Source: Meloidogyne chitwoodi (lineage: Eukaryota; Nematoda; Chromadorea; Rhabditida; Meloidogynidae). Taken from it: 64,000 bases of DNA. The stretch's first letter is position 1. Every line of letters starts with the position of its first letter. The position numbers and the translations under genes were made by a program. Below the pieces are notes generated by a model. That model ran no database searches and was not told the origin of the DNA. It worked only from the letters and a program-made list of their open reading frames with translations. Below are positions 60,484 through 64,000 of the stretch, in pieces. The stretch is from contig JACZZP010000001.1 of NCBI GenBank assembly GCA_015183035.1, forward strand, positions 1,736,001 through 1,800,000, read 5' to 3'.

Positions 60484-63400
60484 ATGTTTAATAATATTTT
60501 TTATTATTATTTTTATTTATTTATATTATTTAAACAAATAAATACACAATTAATTCCAAGAATTTTATTATTTAATGATCCAAAATATTCAGCTGTTACA
60601 CTTAGTCCAGACGGAAAAACTGTTGCTTTTCTTGCACCCAATGAAGTTAAATTTAATTTAATTATTTAAATACCTAATATATTATTTAATTTAGTTTGGT
60701 ATTAGTAATGTTTATATAAAATGTCATTCGTGTAAATATAGCAAACCTGTCACTTTTGAAAATCGAAGACATATTAGTGGTTAGAAAATTAAATTTTAAT
60801 TAATTTGAAAAAATAAATAATTTAAAGGATATCAATGGACTGGTGTACCTAATATAATTTTATTTAATCAGGATAATAATGGAGATGAAAATTTTCGTCT
60901 TTATAAAGTTAATATTACAAATGTAAGAAAATTATATATTTAAATAAATAAAATATTATTTTAAAGCCTTCTCCTTTAAATCCAGTATATACAGTTAATG
61001 AACAACCTGGAATTAAAGTATTTTTTTTTATAATATTTTTTTTAATTTAAAAATAGGCTTTAATTATTGGAAATAATTTACGTGACCATAAAGTACTTAT
61101 TGGCCTTAATGACGAAAATCCTGCTTTTCATAATATTTACGAACTTGATTTAATAAATAATCAAATGAGAATGGTATTTATTATTATTTTTTATTTTAAT
61201 ATTTTTTAAAAAAAAAGATATTTCATAATCAAAGATTTCCAGCAAAAATTGTAGTAGATAATAATTTAAAAATTAGAATGGTTGTAGAGGAAGCTTTGGA
61301 TGGATCTCTTATTTATTATAAGTAAATAAATAAATAAATATAATTAATTAATTAATTATTTATTTTTTTAGACTTTCTGATAGTGCAAATTCATTACGTC
61401 TTACTTCTGATAGATTAAATTGGGTTGAATATTTACGTGTTCCTTCAGAAGATAGAGCTTTAACTTTGTTTTTATTTTTTATTTTATTTTATTTAATTAA
61501 TTTTAGACCAATATCATTTACTCAAGACAATAAAAGAATTTATTGGCAATGGGGAGCTGATACTGTAAAATAATTAATTAAATTTAAAATAGGTAATAAT
61601 ATTTTGAAGGATCTTGGTCAATTAGTTGTACATGATTTTGGTTGTCCTGAACAGAATGAAATTCTTTATACTGCACAAAAAGCTCAGATTGGAGGTAATT
61701 AATTTTAAAATGAATTAATTAATATGTAAAAATTATTAAAAAAAAAATAAAAATTTTAGAGGGAAAAGCCAAAGCAAATAATAAAAATAAAATAAAAATA
61801 AATTATAATTTAAAGTAAAACACTTGTTTTTTAAATTTTTCTTTTAATATAATTAATTAATATTTAGGTGTTATTTTTCATCCAATTGAAAGAACAGTAT
61901 TATCTGTTACTGAAATTTATTATAAACCAGATATTTATGTTGCTAATACAACTGTTTTGGTAATTTTTAAGAAAAATATATTTTAATAATATTTTAGGAT
62001 GATATGCAATATTTAGTTAATTTAAGACCTACAGGAACACCAGTAATTGAATGCATGAGGTTTTTATTTTTTATTTTAATTTAATTATTTTAATTTTATT
62101 AAAGTATGGATTTTGATTCTTGGCTTGTTAGTTATATAAGTGATGATCAACCATTTGAATATTTTATTTATAAACGTTCTAAAAAAAGAGCAGAATATTT
62201 ATTTACTACAAGACCTGGTTTTTTAAAGATATAAATTATATATATATATTTTTTTAAATTATTTTTAAATTATAATTAAAGAATTAAATGGACGTAAACT
62301 TAGTAAAATGATTGGTTTTGATTATTCTGCTCGTGATGGATTAAGAATTCAGGCATATTTAAGTTTACCTCCACAAGTAATTTTTTGATAAATAAATAAA
62401 TATTTTACTTTATTTAATATTAAAAAAAAAGATTTCATTATTGGGTCCTTCTCAATTAAATGGTGAACGATTAGAATTAGCACGTCAAGGAATGTTACCT
62501 AAAAAACCACAAAAACTTATTGTTCTTGTTCATGGTGGTCCAAAATTGAGAGATTTTTTTGGTTTTGCTGCTATTAATGCTTGGTTAACTAGTAGAGGAT
62601 ATTCTGTTTTACAAGTATTAAAATAAAATATTTTTATTTATTTTTTAAAGGTTAATTTTCGTGGAAGTGTTGGTTTTGGGAAAAATTTGACAAATGCTGG
62701 TAATGGAGAATGGGGACGTAAAATGCATCAGGATTTATTAGATGGAATTGATTTTCTTGTTCATAATGGTTTTTTATTAATTTATTTATTAAAATAATTA
62801 TAATTTAATAGGAATTGTTGATAAACATCAAATTGCTATAATGGGAGGTTCTTATGGAGGATATGCAACTTTAGTTGGAATGACTGTAAAATTAATATTA
62901 AATTATTTATTTATATAATATTTATTAAATAATTATTAAATATTCAATTATTTTATTTTTTAGTTTACTCCTGACATTTTTGCTTGTGGCAAGTTTATTT
63001 TTTATTTATTTTTAATTTAGTAAATAATTATTTAATTTTTAGGTGTAGATATTGTTGGGCCATCAAATTTAATTACTTTATTAGAAACAATTCCTCCATA
63101 TTGGATGGTTATTAAATAAAATTAAAATAATTTATTTTTTTAATATTTAGGGTTTTTATAAAGATATGACTACAATGCTTGGTTCAGATAAAAATTCAGA
63201 AGAAGGTAAATTATATTTAAATAATATTCTTTTTAATTATTTAAAGGTCGTAGATATTTAAAAAGTCGTTCACCTTTATATTTTGCTAATAGAGTTAAAC
63301 ATCCATTAATGATTGTTCATGGAGCAAATGATCCAAGAGTTAAACAAGCTGAATCTGGTTGGTTTATTATTATTTTTTAAAAAATTATAATTTTAGATCA

Positions 63401-63860
63401 ATTTGTTGCTGCTTTAATGAAAAATCATATTCCAGTAACTTATATTGTATTTCCAGATGAAGGTCATGGACCTAGAAAACCACATAATACACTTGCAATG
63501 GCTGGTTTTATTGAAGAATTTTTACATAAATGTTTACATGGAGATGTTGAACCTTTTCATTTAGGTTTTTTATAAATATATGTATACATATTAATATTTA
63601 ATAAAATTAGTATATTTTTAAGGTCAATATAATTCAACTGCAGTTGTAAGAGTTTTTAAAAAGAATTTAAAATTTTTGTTTTTTAGTTACTTTCTGATGC
63701 TAGAAAAGGAATAAAAGATAACGAAAAAGAAGAAAAGGAATTTTATTTAAATGATTACTATGATGAAAATAAAAATATAAAAAATTTATTAAAATTAACT
63801 TCTCTAAAAAAGAAAAAATTAACAGAAGAATTAAACAGAAGAAATTTTAAATTAATATAA
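60484..63860 (+). CDS. secreted prolyl-oligopeptidase family (S9) enzyme
   Basis: Starts MFNNIFYYYFYLFILF at 60484 with a signal peptide, and ends at a TAA at 63858-63860 after about 20 small exons; about 690 residues. The N-terminal half shows beta-propeller style repeats (VTLSPDGKTVAFLA, ISFTQDNKRIYWQWGA). The C-terminal half is an alpha/beta hydrolase with LIVLVHGGP, QVNFRGSVGFGK, the catalytic serine in MGGSYGGYAT, the aspartate in HGANDPRVKQAE and the histidine in PDEGHGPRKP. It should cleave or trim short peptides outside the cell. It resembles the DPF-type/acylaminoacyl-peptidase branch. The Lys/Glu-rich tail (KDNEKEEKEF) is unusual. Exon joins in the catalytic half read in frame. Some small introns were not individually verified. 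Confidence 0.88.
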
Positions 63861-64000
63861 ATAAAAAGGTAAAAAAAAAAGAAAGAAATAAATTTTAAAA
63901 TAAATTTTTAATATTTAGAAGAATAAACAACAAAAAGGTAAAAAGAATAACAATGGAAAAATAATAAATTAAATAAATTATTAAAATATTTGCAACAATT

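Overview
This is eukaryotic, very AT-rich DNA with short introns (many 33-60 bases), tight gene spacing and nematode-type gene content: a type IV collagen alpha-2 chain (let-2 type), a STRM-1-like sterol methyltransferase, an srsx-like chemoreceptor, family 92 glycosyltransferases (DUF23) and an NCKX exchanger. The base composition and gene families fit a plant-parasitic tylenchid such as a root-knot nematode (Meloidogyne-like). That placement is an inference; no marker in the window fixes the species. Most genes are split into many small exons. I assembled them by hand from GT-AG (three times GC-AG) junctions that keep the reading frame and restore conserved motifs.

Layout. 1-96: 3' end of an unknown gene. 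1359-4821 (+): STRM-1-like methyltransferase. 5056-6761 (+): L-aspartate dehydrogenase. 6993-12274 (-): REXO1-type 3'-5' exonuclease, 28 exons. 12703-17393 (-): phosphoglucomutase, with transposon insertions in three introns. 17804-19428 (+): lipid phosphate phosphatase. 19642-21677 (+): unrecognised protein with a mitochondrial-looking N-terminus. 22906-25428 (-): chemoreceptor with a hAT remnant in one intron. 26960-27765 (+): REEP5/YOP-1-type ER-shaping protein. 28938-37804 (-): collagen IV alpha-2. 39550-41648 (+): UDP-glycosyltransferase. 41836-45289 (-): Na/Ca-K exchanger. 46846-48134 (-): ketohexokinase-like kinase. 48792-49148 (+): tiny secreted or neuropeptide-like protein. 49590-52768 and 54491-56637 (+): two tandem GT92 genes. 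57619-59377 (-): GT11 fucosyltransferase-like. 60484-63860 (+): secreted S9 prolyl-oligopeptidase-family enzyme.

The genes do not form one pathway. Loose themes are sugar and glycan metabolism (PGM, ketohexokinase, UGT, two GT92, GT11) and membrane or matrix biology (collagen IV, LPP, YOP-1, NCKX).

The most striking content is the small DNA transposons in introns and spacers. At least seven elements have target-site duplications (TSDs) that can be read directly: hAT-type with 8 bp, Merlin-type with 8 bp, and one with 9 bp. Three sit exactly on exon-intron borders, and there the TSD itself carries the splice signal: the acceptor of the last STRM-1 intron, a PGM acceptor, and the first GT92 donor. 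The host genes remain in frame because the duplication regenerates the splice site. Two of the hAT-like elements also carry a degenerate tRNA-like segment with A-box and B-box-like motifs.
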